From NCBI GenBank assembly GCA_014138645.1, contig JACJIB010000009.1:1-64000 (forward strand): a DNA stretch of 64,000 nucleotides, in the 5' to 3' direction. The notes beneath the pieces were generated by a model. The model searched no databases, was not told where the DNA came from, and saw only the letters and a list, made by a program, of their open reading frames with translations. Every line of letters starts with the position of its first letter. The stretch's first letter is position 1. This DNA is from Methylorubrum thiocyanatum (lineage in GTDB: Bacteria; Pseudomonadota; Alphaproteobacteria; Rhizobiales; Beijerinckiaceae). A program made the position numbers and the translations under genes. Shown here in pieces: positions 43,417 to 51,440 of the stretch.

Positions 43417-43920
43417 ATGAACAGGATGCTGACCGCTACGCTGGCCTGCGCGGTTGCCGCGAGCATGCTCGCGACCGTGCCCGCCGCAGCGCAGATGGGC
43501 ATGGGCGGTAATCCGTCCGGCTTCGGCGCCGGCAAGCAGCCGGAGAAGAAGCCGCAATACGTCCCCGGCGCCAAGCCGACGGAGAAGATGTTTCCCCTCG
43601 GCTCGATGTGGACCGCGGTGAGCATGAACGGCAAGCCGTTCACCGGCGCGGACCGCCCGAGCTTCATCATCGATGCCCAGTACCGCGCCCGCGGTTACGG
43701 CGGCTGCAACACCTTCACCGCCACCGCCTTCCCCCTGCGCGAGCAGCACCTCGCCGTCGGCCCCTTGGCGCTGACCAAGAAGACCTGCGACAAGGCGCTG
43801 GCGGCGTCCGAGCAGGCCTTCCTCATCGCCCTGCGCACGGCGGGCAAATGGGATCTCGACGGCTCGCAGCTCGTGATCCGCAGCCAGAACGGCGAACTGC
43901 GCTTTGACCGGGCCCTGTAA
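43417..43920 (+). CDS. Secreted META-domain (HslJ-like) protein
   Basis: A 167-residue protein with a signal peptide (LTATLACAVAASMLATVPAAA, cut in about residue 25; shown in part). The mature domain has META/HslJ hallmarks: GSMWTAVSMNGKPF, GYGGCNTFTATAFPL and AASEQAFLIALRTA. HslJ-like proteins are periplasmic or lipoprotein stress factors with poorly known roles. The ATG at 43417 follows a purine-rich Shine-Dalgarno stretch. Terminator-like pairing follows the stop. Confidence 0.8.
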   Translation: MNRMLTATLACAVAASMLATVPAAAQMGMGGNPSGFGAGKQPEKKPQYVPGAKPTEKMFPLGSMWTAVSMNGKPFTGADRPSFIIDAQYRARGYGGCNTFTATAFPLREQHLAVGPLALTKKTCDKALAASEQAFLIALRTAGKWDLDGSQLVIRSQNGELRFDRAL

Positions 43921-43939
43921 CAGCTGGCCTTCCGGACCG

Positions 43940-43968
43940 CGCGCCGGCCGTTCGAACGCGCCGGCGCG
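43940..43968 (+). terminator. GC-rich hairpin after the META-domain gene
   Basis: Nine-base perfect arms (CGCGCCGGC and GCCGGCGCG) around an 11-base loop lie 20 bases after the stop. A short CTTT follows, so the T-run is weak. Confidence 0.45.
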
Positions 43969-44098
43969 GCCCCGCTTTAACACCCCGTTGACGACGATTC
44001 GCGGAGGCGGATCCGGATTCACCCTCCGTCAGGCCCCTGCGCCGTTTTCTCGCCCTCCTCGGTCGCGCCCCGCGCGGCCGCTCAGGCGGAGAGACGGA

Positions 44099-44275
44099 AT
44101 GCGGATCGGCCGGGTTCACCAGCGCGTCGTCCCGAAGGTGCGGCCGGCGGCTTCCGCCGCGGCGCGCTACGACTTCCTCCGCGCCCACCACGACGGCGCC
44201 GCGACCCTGGCCGTCCTTGCGACCAGCTCAGGCATCGCCATCCTGATTCTCGCGACCCGCCTGCTCACGGCCTGA
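44099..44275 (+). CDS. Small membrane protein (58 aa)
   Basis: A 58-residue protein with a basic N-terminal half (MRIGRVHQRVVPKVRP) and one hydrophobic C-terminal helix (AATLAVLATSSGIAILILAT, shown in part). No family is recognised. The ATG at 44099 has GGCGGAGAGACGGA just upstream. It stands between the META-domain gene and cysK in the same direction. The N-terminal charge suggests an inside-facing N-terminus. Confidence 0.5.
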   Translation: MRIGRVHQRVVPKVRPAASAAARYDFLRAHHDGAATLAVLATSSGIAILILATRLLTA

Positions 44276-44613
44276 CGCACGGCCCCGGTCCGTAACCGCA
44301 CTGTCCTGGCGGCGCGTCGAGGATGACAATACTGTCGTTCGGGCGCGAAAAAGGAAAATAAAATTCTCCCTTTAAGCTCAGCCGTGCGGTCTCCGTGTAA
44401 AGGCTGGTATCCGCCGGGCGGGAAGCTCGACGGAGCTTGCGAAATCAGCTACGCGTCGCCGCAGCGGCTCCTGCCATGGCGGGAGTGCTAAGTTTCTGGT
44501 TTCGCATCGGCTTTGCCGAATGCCGGTCATCCTCCGGACCGATGCCGAAGCCTTTCGTATTGGCGCGCTCCCGTGCCGGGCCGGCGCGGGGATGCTCAGG
44601 GAGCGGACAGACG
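44276..44613. other. Long leader region upstream of cysK
   Basis: A 338-base gap. It contains an unusually A-rich patch (around 44350-44376) and a small hairpin (AAGCTC-GACG-GAGCTT, 44423-44438). I looked for SAM-type riboswitch features and could not match one. Probable promoter and leader of cysK. Confidence 0.4.
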
Positions 44614-45591
44614 ATGACAGACACCTCGACCCCGGACGTCCGGAAGCCCGGACACGGCCGCGTCTACGGCTCGATCACCGAGACCATCGGCAACACGCCG
44701 CTCGTGCGCCTCAACCGGCTCACCAAGGAGCGGGGCGTCGATGCCGAGATCCTGCTCAAGCTCGAATTCTTCAACCCGATCTCGTCCGTGAAGGACCGCA
44801 TCGGCGTCAACATGATCGACGCGCTCGAAGCCTCCGGCCGGCTCAAGCCCGGTGGGACGCTGGTCGAGCCGACCTCGGGCAATACCGGCATCGCGCTCGC
44901 CTTCGTCGCCGCCGCCCGCGGCTATCGCCTGATCCTCGTCATGCCGGAGACGATGTCGCTGGAGCGGCGCAAGATGCTCGCCTTCCTCGGCGCGCAGCTC
45001 GAACTGACCCCCGGCCCGCAGGGCATGAAGGGTGCCATCGGCCGTGCCGAGGAATTGCTGCGCGAGATCGACGGCGCGGTGATGCCGCAGCAATTCTCCA
45101 ACCCGGCCAACCCCGAGATCCACCGCAAGACCACGGCGGAAGAGATCTGGAACGACACGCAAGGGCAGCTCGACGCCTTCGTGGCCGGTGTCGGCACCGG
45201 TGGCACGGTGACCGGCGTCGGCGAGGTGCTCAAGCCCCGTCTGCCCGGCCTCAAGGTGTTCGCGGTGGAGCCGGTGGACAGCCCCGTGATCTCCGGCGGC
45301 CAGCCCGGCCCGCACAAGATCCAAGGCATCGGCGCGGGCTTCATCCCCGACAACCTGCACACCGACATCCTCGACGGCGTGCTCAAGGTGACGAACCAGC
45401 AGGCGATCGACACGGCGCGCGACCTCGCCAAGTTCGAGGGCATCCCCGGCGGCATCTCGACCGGCGGCAACGTCGCCGCGGCGCTGGAGCTGGCGGGCCG
45501 CCCCGAGTTCCAGGGCAAGCGCATCGTCACCGTCGCCTGCTCGTTCGCCGAGCGCTACATCTCCTCGGTGCTGTTCGAGGGCATCGGCTAG
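44614..45591 (+). CDS. cysK: Cysteine synthase A (O-acetylserine sulfhydrylase)
   Basis: A 325-residue PLP enzyme making cysteine from O-acetylserine and sulfide. The PLP-binding Lys is in NPISSVKDRIG (about residue 60). PTSGNTGIAL, GVGTGGTVTG and KIQGIGAGFIP are standard family blocks. The ATG at 44614 gives the normal N-terminus; the frame is open to 44437. The TAG stop lies inside the terminal inverted repeat of a downstream repeat element, so the last codons abut mobile-like DNA. Confidence 0.96.
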   Translation: MTDTSTPDVRKPGHGRVYGSITETIGNTPLVRLNRLTKERGVDAEILLKLEFFNPISSVKDRIGVNMIDALEASGRLKPGGTLVEPTSGNTGIALAFVAAARGYRLILVMPETMSLERRKMLAFLGAQLELTPGPQGMKGAIGRAEELLREIDGAVMPQQFSNPANPEIHRKTTAEEIWNDTQGQLDAFVAGVGTGGTVTGVGEVLKPRLPGLKVFAVEPVDSPVISGGQPGPHKIQGIGAGFIPDNLHTDILDGVLKVTNQQAIDTARDLAKFEGIPGGISTGGNVAAALELAGRPEFQGKRIVTVACSFAERYISSVLFEGIG

Positions 45592-45694
45592 AGCGCATTC
45601 CGACGACGTGGAAACCGGTTCGTCGAAAGAATGCGCGTCAAAACAAAAACCTAGAGACGCCGACCTGATGCCATCAGGTCGGACACGGCTCTAG
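45588..45694. repeat. 107-bp intergenic repeat element with terminal inverted repeats
   Basis: The element is bounded by CTAGAGC and GCTCTAG (7-base inverted ends). It contains two hairpins. One at 45595-45634 has arms GCATTC/GAATGC and CGACGA/TCGTCG with an AAA bulge. The other at 45660-45682 has perfect 11-base arms CCGACCTGATG and CATCAGGTCGG. The left end supplies the cysK stop codon. It resembles dispersed palindromic repeats I recall from Methylobacterium genomes; no second copy was noticed here. Confidence 0.7.
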
Positions 45695-45783
45695 TCTTCC
45701 GATGCGGCGCGGGCCTGCGACGGTCCCGCGCCGCAACTCCTCCGGTCCCGGATTGTTGTCCCGGTCAGATTGGGAGGATGATG

Positions 45784-46167
45784 ATGACGGATACCCCCCG
45801 CACCCGGCCGTCGCTCAAGGAGTTCGACGCCGACGCGGATCGCAACGGCCAGGATTTCGGCACCGCCTCGCCCCTCGACGTGGGCGTGCCCGCGCGGACG
45901 CAAGGCGATCTGAAGAGCCATCCCGACGGCACGGCCGAGACCGCACGCATCGCCTCCGGCACGGATCGCTCCGCCGCAGCCCGGGACGCGGTCGACCAGA
46001 CCGAGGCCGAGACCCCTCCGGAAAACCTGCGCCGGATCTCCGATCCGTCCTCCCGGACGCAGCCCGACGCGGCGGCGCAGGAGGCGATCGAGCGCGCCAC
46101 CGCCGCCGTCGGTCAGGAGGAGGCGCCGCGCCACGGGTCGTCTCAGGGAGAGTCCGATGGGAAATGA
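45784..46167 (+). CDS. Hydrophilic disordered protein (127 aa)
   Basis: A 127-residue protein rich in Asp, Glu, Arg, Ala and Gly with no hydrophobic core; probably intrinsically disordered. No family is recognised. Of three consecutive ATG codons (45778, 45781, 45784) the third is preferred because GGGAGG then lies at a normal distance. It overlaps the next small gene by 11 bases. The group resembles stress-related hydrophilic proteins, but that is only an analogy. Confidence 0.65.
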   Translation: MTDTPRTRPSLKEFDADADRNGQDFGTASPLDVGVPARTQGDLKSHPDGTAETARIASGTDRSAAARDAVDQTEAETPPENLRRISDPSSRTQPDAAAQEAIERATAAVGQEEAPRHGSSQGESDGK

Positions 46168-46486
46168 GAACCGGCCCGACGAGGATCTGAGCAACACCGG
46201 GACCCGCAAGCCCGATGAGGCGGTCGGCTCCCGCGGCCCGCACCCGACGGGCGGCGGGCATCAGACGCCGGAGCAGGCGGCGATTACCGGCCAGGGTTCG
46301 GGCGGGCGCTCGGATGCCGAGCGGCGCGGCGAGTGGGGCGGCGAGGGCCAGGGAAGCGGCGCGGCGGGACGGACGCCTCCGGCGCTCGGTGGCTCCTCCG
46401 GGGGCCATTCCGACCGCAAGGCCTCGGCCGGCCCGCGGGAAGGAGAGCCCGTCGCGGGCGAGCCCGACCGGGCCAAGCGGTCCTGA
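46157..46486 (+). CDS. Hydrophilic disordered protein (109 aa)
   Basis: A 109-residue protein starting MGNENRPDEDLSNTG, full of Gly, Ser, Arg and Glu, with no hydrophobic segment. It overlaps the end of the preceding gene by 11 bases and has CAGGGAGAG just upstream of its ATG, so it is expressed with it. No function is recognised; low complexity makes homology weak. Confidence 0.6.
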   Translation: MGNENRPDEDLSNTGTRKPDEAVGSRGPHPTGGGHQTPEQAAITGQGSGGRSDAERRGEWGGEGQGSGAAGRTPPALGGSSGGHSDRKASAGPREGEPVAGEPDRAKRS

Positions 46487-46518
46487 AGAGCGAGCGGATT
46501 TCCGAGGGAGCTGCGACG

Positions 46519-46683
46519 ATGGGCGGGCAGGACAGGGACGATCGCGACACGGATCGGGAGCGCCGGGACGGGACCAAGCCCGCCAACAGCGCACCCGATG
46601 CGGTCAAGGACCCGAACGAGAAGACCGACGGCAAGCCCGGCGCGCCGGCGCAGGGCGACGAGACCGATCCGGGGGCGGGCTGA
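46519..46683 (+). CDS. Hydrophilic disordered protein (54 aa)
   Basis: A 54-residue highly charged protein (MGGQDRDDRDTDRERRDG at the start; Pro, Lys and Asp later). The ATG follows GAGGGAG at a normal spacing. It is the third of three consecutive small disordered-protein genes and ends 28 bases before the convergent hmp. No family is recognised. Confidence 0.6.
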   Translation: MGGQDRDDRDTDRERRDGTKPANSAPDAVKDPNEKTDGKPGAPAQGDETDPGAG

Positions 46684-46711
46684 GCCGCCGCCGGGATCGG
46701 CGCTTCGCCGT

Positions 46712-47953
46712 TCAGGCCGCCTGTTTCGGCTCTTCGAGAAGCTCGTCGGCGGGACCGAAGAACTCGAACCGGACCCGCTCCGCCGGGATGCCGGCGCGGG
46801 CAAGGCCGTTCGTCAGAGCGGCCAAAAAGGGCTTGGGTCCGCACAGGTAGTAGGTCGCGCGCGCTGAGGGCGTGTTCGCGACGAGCCACTCAGCCGTGAT
46901 CATCCCGGCCTCGTCGAAATGCTCGCCGGGCCGATCCTGCGGCTCCGGCTCGGCGTAGAAGGTACGGGTCGAGAGGGCGTCCCGGTTTGCCACGAGGCCC
47001 TGGACGTGCCCGCGCATGGCGTGGACCCGCCCGTTGAGGGCACCGTGGACGAACCAGGTCGGCCGCTCCGGTGTCTCCGCCGCGATGCTCTCCAGCATGC
47101 TGACCATCGGGGTGAGGCCGACGCCGCCGGAGACGAGGACCACCGGTTCGGTAGTCTGCCGGTCGAGGAAGAAGTCGCCCGCGGGGGCGGCGACCTTCAG
47201 CACGGTTCCAGGCCGGGCCGACCCGTGCAGCCAGTTCGAGACGAGGCCGGCGGGATGGGCCGCCGCATCCTCGCGCTTGACCGTGATGCGGTAGGCGCGC
47301 GCGTTGGGAGCGCAGGAGATCGAATAGTTCCGCTTCAGCACGCCCCGGCCCGGCAGATCGACGAGAAAGCCGAGATACTGCCCGGGCTCGTGGCGCATCA
47401 CCGGACCGCCGTCGGCCGGAACCAGCACGAAGGAGCGGATCGTCTCGCTTTCCGAGGTGACGCTCTCCACGACGAAGTCGCGCCACCCGTTCCAACCGCC
47501 GGTGCGGGCGGCGAGATCACGGTAGATCGTGGCCTCGCGGCCGATCAGGAGTTCGGCCAGGAACCAGTAGGCCTCGCCCCAGGCCGTGACGATCTCGGGC
47601 GTTGCCGCCTCGCCGAGAACGTCGCGGATCGCCGCGAGCAGGGCATCGGCGACGTGGGGGTAGTGCTCCGGCAGGATGTTGAGCGCGACGTGCTTCTGGG
47701 CGATGCGTTCCACGGCGCCCGTCAGCGCGCCGAGATTGTCGATGTTGCGGGCATAGGCCAGTACGGCGAGGGCGAGCGCCTTGGGCTGCGAGCCGGTCTC
47801 GCCGTGGTGCGACTGATTGAAGAGGTCGCGGATGTCGGCGTTCTCGAACAACCGCTCGTACATGCGCCGGGTGATGGCGAGCCCGTGCGTTTCGAGGGCC
47901 GGAACGGTGGCTTTGATGATGGCAACGGTATGGGGCGAGAGCGGTGCGGGCAT
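46712..47953 (-). CDS. hmp: Flavohaemoprotein, nitric oxide dioxygenase
   Basis: A 413-residue Hmp that oxidises NO to nitrate with O2 and NAD(P)H. The globin domain holds the proximal His at about 88 (ERIAQKHVAL). The FAD domain shows RNYSIS, and the NAD domain VVLVSGGVGLTPMVSML and YYLCGPKPF. The ATG at 47953 is chosen: MPAPLSPHTVAIIKATVP aligns with known Hmp N-termini, whereas the ATG at 47980 lies inside a probable operator. It is divergent from nsrR. Confidence 0.94.
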   Translation of the reverse strand: MPAPLSPHTVAIIKATVPALETHGLAITRRMYERLFENADIRDLFNQSHHGETGSQPKALALAVLAYARNIDNLGALTGAVERIAQKHVALNILPEHYPHVADALLAAIRDVLGEAATPEIVTAWGEAYWFLAELLIGREATIYRDLAARTGGWNGWRDFVVESVTSESETIRSFVLVPADGGPVMRHEPGQYLGFLVDLPGRGVLKRNYSISCAPNARAYRITVKREDAAAHPAGLVSNWLHGSARPGTVLKVAAPAGDFFLDRQTTEPVVLVSGGVGLTPMVSMLESIAAETPERPTWFVHGALNGRVHAMRGHVQGLVANRDALSTRTFYAEPEPQDRPGEHFDEAGMITAEWLVANTPSARATYYLCGPKPFLAALTNGLARAGIPAERVRFEFFGPADELLEEPKQAA

Positions 47954-47963
47954 CGGCGGATCC

Positions 47964-47988
47964 AAAGATTCATTCGACATGAATCTTT
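47964..47988. promoter_or_regulatory. Candidate NsrR operator, hmp-proximal
   Basis: A perfect inverted repeat with 10-base arms AAAGATTCAT and ATGAATCTTT around a 5-base centre. The inner 23 bases match the NsrR-type consensus (AAGATGCAT half-sites) at 18 of 22 positions by my count. It lies 11 bases before the chosen hmp start. Confidence 0.7.
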
Positions 47989-48004
47989 TAAGGCACCTCT
48001 CGAA

Positions 48005-48027
48005 AACATGCAAATGGAATGCATCTT
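48005..48027. promoter_or_regulatory. Candidate NsrR operator, nsrR-proximal
   Basis: A 23-base imperfect palindrome whose right half AATGCATCTT is the canonical NsrR half-site and whose left half is AACATGCA. It matches the consensus at about 18 of 22 positions. It is 40 bases centre to centre from the hmp-proximal site and 20 bases before the nsrR start. Confidence 0.7.
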
Positions 48028-48047
48028 AAGGGCAGCCCGGAACCGCC

Positions 48048-48530
48048 ATGCGCCTGACCCGCTACACCGACTACGCCCTGCGGACCCTGATCTATGTCGG
48101 CCTGCGCGAGCCGAAGCAGAGCTCGATCGCCGAGATCGCACGGGCCTACGGGATCTCTGAAAGCCACCTCACCAAGGTGGTGCACCAACTCGGCCGGCTC
48201 GGGCTGATCCAGACGATCCGGGGGCGGGGCGGGGGCCTGCGCCTCGCCAAGCCGCCGGGTGAGATCGTCGTCGGCGCCGTGGTGCGCGAGACCGAGGACG
48301 ACCTTGCGCTGGTCGAGTGCTTCTCTGCGGGATCCTGCGCGATCACCGCGCCCTGTCGCCTGCGGCGGGCCCTGGGCGAGGCGCTGGCGGCGTTCCTGGC
48401 GGTGCTGGACCGCTACACCCTGGCTGACCTCCTCGGAGGATCGGAGGGTGACGAGATTGCGCGCTTGCTCGGCCTGTCGCCGCCGACGGGCGTCGCGGCG
48501 GCGCTCGAGCCCGAGGAAAAATCGGTTTGA
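48048..48530 (+). CDS. nsrR: Rrf2-family NO-sensing repressor NsrR
   Basis: A 160-residue Rrf2 regulator. The winged helix-turn-helix covers residues 1-70 (SIAEIARAYGISESHLTKVV). Three cysteines at 91, 97 and 103 (ECFSAGSC, then APC) match the [Fe-S] ligands of NsrR. Loss of the cluster on NO exposure releases repression. Divergent position from hmp and two NsrR-like sites between them support the call over IscR. It is convergent with pleD. Confidence 0.92.
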   Translation: MRLTRYTDYALRTLIYVGLREPKQSSIAEIARAYGISESHLTKVVHQLGRLGLIQTIRGRGGGLRLAKPPGEIVVGAVVRETEDDLALVECFSAGSCAITAPCRLRRALGEALAAFLAVLDRYTLADLLGGSEGDEIARLLGLSPPTGVAAALEPEEKSV

Positions 48531-48537
48531 GGTCGTG

Positions 48538-49911
48538 CTACGCCGCCGCCGCCTCGACCCGGTTCCGGCCCGAGGACTTGGCGCGGTAGAGGGCGGTGTC
48601 GGCGCGCTTGAGCAGGTCGGCCGGGCCGGTATCGGTGGTGCGGCGCACGGAGACGCCGACCGAGACGGTCACGCCGATGTCGCGGGTTCCCCCGTCGATC
48701 GCGAAGGGCGTCGCCTCGATCCGCTCGCGGATGCGCTCGGCGATGGCGCGGGCATCGGGCAGTTCGGCGCCGGGCACCACCATCACGATCTCCTCGCCGC
48801 CGTAGCGGGCCAGGATGTCCATCGGCCGCACGTACTGGCGGATGCGCTCGGCGAAGGCGCGCAGCACCTCGTCGCCGGCCTCGTGGCCGTAGGTGTCGTT
48901 GATCGACTTGAAGCGGTCGATGTCGAGGAGCAGGCAGGCGAGGCCCTTCTGCTGCAGCGCCGCCTCGCCGAAGACGGGGCCGAGATGCCGGTCGAGGTAG
49001 CGCCGGTTGTGCAGCCCCGTCAGGTCGTCGGTGATCGCCAGTTCCATCGAGGCCTGGAGCGCCCCGCGCAGGGTCTCCGAGAAGCGGCGCCGCCGCACCT
49101 GCGTGCGCACCCGCGCGATCAGTTCGTTGCGGTCGATCGGGCGCAACAGGTAGTCGTTGACGCCGAAATCCAGGCCGCGGGTGATGCGGGCCTTCTCGTG
49201 CATTTCGCCGATCATGATCAGCGCCATGTTGCGGGTCCGCTCCAGCGAGCGGATCTGGCTGCACAGGCGCAGGCCGTCGAATCCTTCGAGGTCGAGGCTC
49301 ACCAGGGCGAGGTCGAACCCGCCCTCCGGCGCCCGCACCAGGGCCCGGTGCGGATCGGTCTCCACGGTGACCTGATGGTGCTGCGAGAGCGCCGTGCCGA
49401 TGCGGTCGATGGCGCTCGGCCGATCCTCCACGAGGAGGATGCGCGCGCCTTCGCCGGTATCGGCGGCAGCCAGCGCCAGGGGATCGGGCCCGCCGATCTC
49501 CCGCGTCGCCAGGGCGCGCGAGCGCAACTCGTCGGTGACCGCCTTCAGCCGCACGAGGCTGCGCACCCGCGTCAGCAGCGCGGTGTCGTCGATGGGCTTG
49601 GTCAGGAAGTCGTCGGCCCCGGCGTCGAGGCCACGCAGCCGGTCGGCGGGCTGGTCGAGGGCGGTGACGATCACCACCGGCAGGTGGGCGGTCACGGGGT
49701 TCGACTTCAGCCGGCGGCAGACCTCGAACCCGTCCATGCCCGGCATCATCACGTCGAGGAGCACGACGTCGCAGGCACCCTTCTCGCAGATCGCCAGGGC
49801 GTCGGGCCCGTTCATCGCCACGGCCACGTCGAAATACTCGAGAGACAGCTTCGTCTCGAGCAATCGGACGTTGGGGTAGAGATCATCCACGATCAGGACG
49901 CGAGCGGACAT
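48538..49911 (-). CDS. pleD: PleD-type response regulator diguanylate cyclase
   Basis: A 457-residue protein: receiver 1 with phospho-acceptor Asp 53 (VVLLDVMMPGMDG), a second, more divergent receiver (about 150-280), and a GGDEF domain. The catalytic motif is GGEEI at 371-375 instead of GGEEF, and the inhibitory-site RxxD (RPMD) lies five residues before the motif. PleD makes cyclic di-GMP during cell-pole differentiation. It follows divK on the same strand, the conserved Caulobacter-type order. Confidence 0.94.
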   Translation of the reverse strand: MSARVLIVDDLYPNVRLLETKLSLEYFDVAVAMNGPDALAICEKGACDVVLLDVMMPGMDGFEVCRRLKSNPVTAHLPVVIVTALDQPADRLRGLDAGADDFLTKPIDDTALLTRVRSLVRLKAVTDELRSRALATREIGGPDPLALAAADTGEGARILLVEDRPSAIDRIGTALSQHHQVTVETDPHRALVRAPEGGFDLALVSLDLEGFDGLRLCSQIRSLERTRNMALIMIGEMHEKARITRGLDFGVNDYLLRPIDRNELIARVRTQVRRRRFSETLRGALQASMELAITDDLTGLHNRRYLDRHLGPVFGEAALQQKGLACLLLDIDRFKSINDTYGHEAGDEVLRAFAERIRQYVRPMDILARYGGEEIVMVVPGAELPDARAIAERIRERIEATPFAIDGGTRDIGVTVSVGVSVRRTTDTGPADLLKRADTALYRAKSSGRNRVEAAAA

Positions 49912-49966
49912 CGTTCCTCCGATGCGCGGCCTTCACGACCGCGACGGCATTCAGTCCGAAGTGGTC

Positions 49967-50347
49967 TCAGGGAGCGCCGTCATCGCCAATGTAGCGACGG
50001 ACCGTTGCCAAAAACTTGGCAACCGAGATCGGTTTGGACAAATAGGCCTCGCATCCGCCTTCACGAATGCGTTCCTCGTCGCCCTTCATTGCAAAAGCCG
50101 TGATAGCGATCACGGGAATGTTACGAAGGTCGTCGTCATCCTTGAGCCACTTTGTCACCTCCAGGCCCGAGACTTCGGGAAGCTGGATGTCCATCAGGAT
50201 CAAGTCTGGGTGGTGGGCGCGCGCAAGTTCAATCGCCTCAATGCCGTTGGCGGTCTTGAGCGTGGCGTAGCCGTGCGCCTCCAGCAGATCGTTGAAGAGC
50301 TTCATGTTCAGCTCGTTGTCTTCAACGATGAGAACGGTTTTCTTCAT
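49967..50347 (-). CDS. divK: Single-domain response regulator DivK
   Basis: A 126-residue single receiver domain. Acidic residues ED are at 9-10, the phospho-acceptor Asp at 53 (LILMDIQLPEVSG), and the conserved Lys in YLSKPI. DivK links cell-pole kinases to CtrA control of division. The ATG at 50347 gives the typical start MKKTVLIVEDNELNMKLF; longer in-frame starts would run over the divergent gene's promoter. It lies 55 bases upstream of pleD and is probably cotranscribed. Confidence 0.95.
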   Translation of the reverse strand: MKKTVLIVEDNELNMKLFNDLLEAHGYATLKTANGIEAIELARAHHPDLILMDIQLPEVSGLEVTKWLKDDDDLRNIPVIAITAFAMKGDEERIREGGCEAYLSKPISVAKFLATVRRYIGDDGAP

Positions 50348-50424
50348 GACCTGCTCCGGCGCGGTCGCGATGGCGTTCCACCCCGTGGCCCGGCCCTCGT
50401 ACTCTCTTAAACTGCCACTCGTTG

Positions 50425-50721
50425 ATGAAACGCAAACTTGATCATAGTGATGGCGCGAGCGAACGTCTCGCGATCGAGGTGCTCGGATGGCTTGCCGCCG
50501 ACGAGGAACGGCTGTTCCGATTCGTCGCCGCAAGCGGCCTGGAGCCCGGAACGCTGCGCGAGAGCCTGCACGATCCGGGGTTTCTCGGCGCCGTTCTCGA
50601 TCACGTGATGAGCGACGAACCGTCGCTGCTGGCCTGTGCCGAGGCCCTCGACGTGAAGCCCGAGCGGATCGCATCCGCCTGGCAGCGGCTGCAGCCGCCG
50701 CCCTTCGACGAGGGCGGCTGA
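50425..50721 (+). CDS. DUF3572-family protein (98 aa)
   Basis: A 98-residue helical protein with the family pattern AIEVLGWLAADEERLFRFVAASG and VLDHVMSDEPSLLACAEALDV. Members are found next to divK in many Alphaproteobacteria, divergent as here, but their function is unknown. ATG at 50425 is preferred to the TTG three bases earlier. It is convergent with ruvA, with only five bases between the two genes. Confidence 0.82.
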   Translation: MKRKLDHSDGASERLAIEVLGWLAADEERLFRFVAASGLEPGTLRESLHDPGFLGAVLDHVMSDEPSLLACAEALDVKPERIASAWQRLQPPPFDEGG

Positions 50722-50726
50722 GCCTT

Positions 50727-51353
50727 CTACCGCGCCAGCTCCCGCAGCCCGAGCCGGATCAGCGTCTTGGCCTCCACGGTCTCGGCACCGTCGCCCAAAC
50801 CCTTCAGGGCGGCGGCGATGGCGGCAGAGGCCTGAACCTGGGGATAACCCAGATTGACGAGCGCCGAGATCGCGTCGGCGACGGGCTGCGGCGCGGTCCT
50901 GTCCTCGACGGCCCCGGTCAGGGCGACGAGCGCGGGATCGACGGGAGCGAAAGCGGGCGCCTTGTCCTTGAGTTCCGCCACGAGGCGGGCGGCGAGGCGC
51001 GGGCCGACCCCGGGGGCGCGGGCGACGGCGCCCTTGTCGCCGGTGGCGATGGCGGTGGCGAGCTGGGCCGGCTCCAGCACGGAGAGGACGCCGAGGGCCA
51101 CGCGGGTGCCGACCCCCTGCACCGTCTGGAGCAGGCGGAACCACTCCCGCTCGGCGTCCGAGCGGAAGCCATAGAGGCGAATCATGTCCTCGCGCACATG
51201 CGTCTCGATGGCGAGATCCGTCGCCTCGCCGGGCTTGGGCAGGCGCTGCAGGGTGCGGGCGGAGCAGTGCACGACGTAGCCGACGCCGTTCACGTCGAGG
51301 ATGACGAAGTCCTCTCCGTAGGAATCGACGATCCCCTTGAGCTTGCCGATCAT
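50727..51353 (-). CDS. ruvA: Holliday junction DNA helicase subunit RuvA
   Basis: A 208-residue RuvA that binds Holliday junctions and loads RuvB. The N-terminal OB domain MIGKLKGIVDSYGEDFVILDV is typical; helix-hairpin-helix motifs (LLQTVQGVGTRVALGVLS and ARAPGVGPRLAARLVAEL) follow; the C-terminal RuvB-binding domain has ISALVNLGYPQVQA. In related genomes ruvC, ruvA and ruvB are usually together; here ruvC is on the other strand beyond yceI and ruvB is not in the window. Confidence 0.95.
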   Translation of the reverse strand: MIGKLKGIVDSYGEDFVILDVNGVGYVVHCSARTLQRLPKPGEATDLAIETHVREDMIRLYGFRSDAEREWFRLLQTVQGVGTRVALGVLSVLEPAQLATAIATGDKGAVARAPGVGPRLAARLVAELKDKAPAFAPVDPALVALTGAVEDRTAPQPVADAISALVNLGYPQVQASAAIAAALKGLGDGAETVEAKTLIRLGLRELAR

Positions 51354-51440
51354 CTGATACTGTCGATCCTCGAAGGGTCCGTTGCCGCCACCGGCCTAAG
51401 GCCATATCCGTCTTGGCGGCACAACCGACAAGGTGACCGC

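Noticed and set aside
44380..44613. SAM riboswitch upstream of cysK
   Set aside because: The conserved core sequences of SAM-I or SAM-II aptamers were not found.
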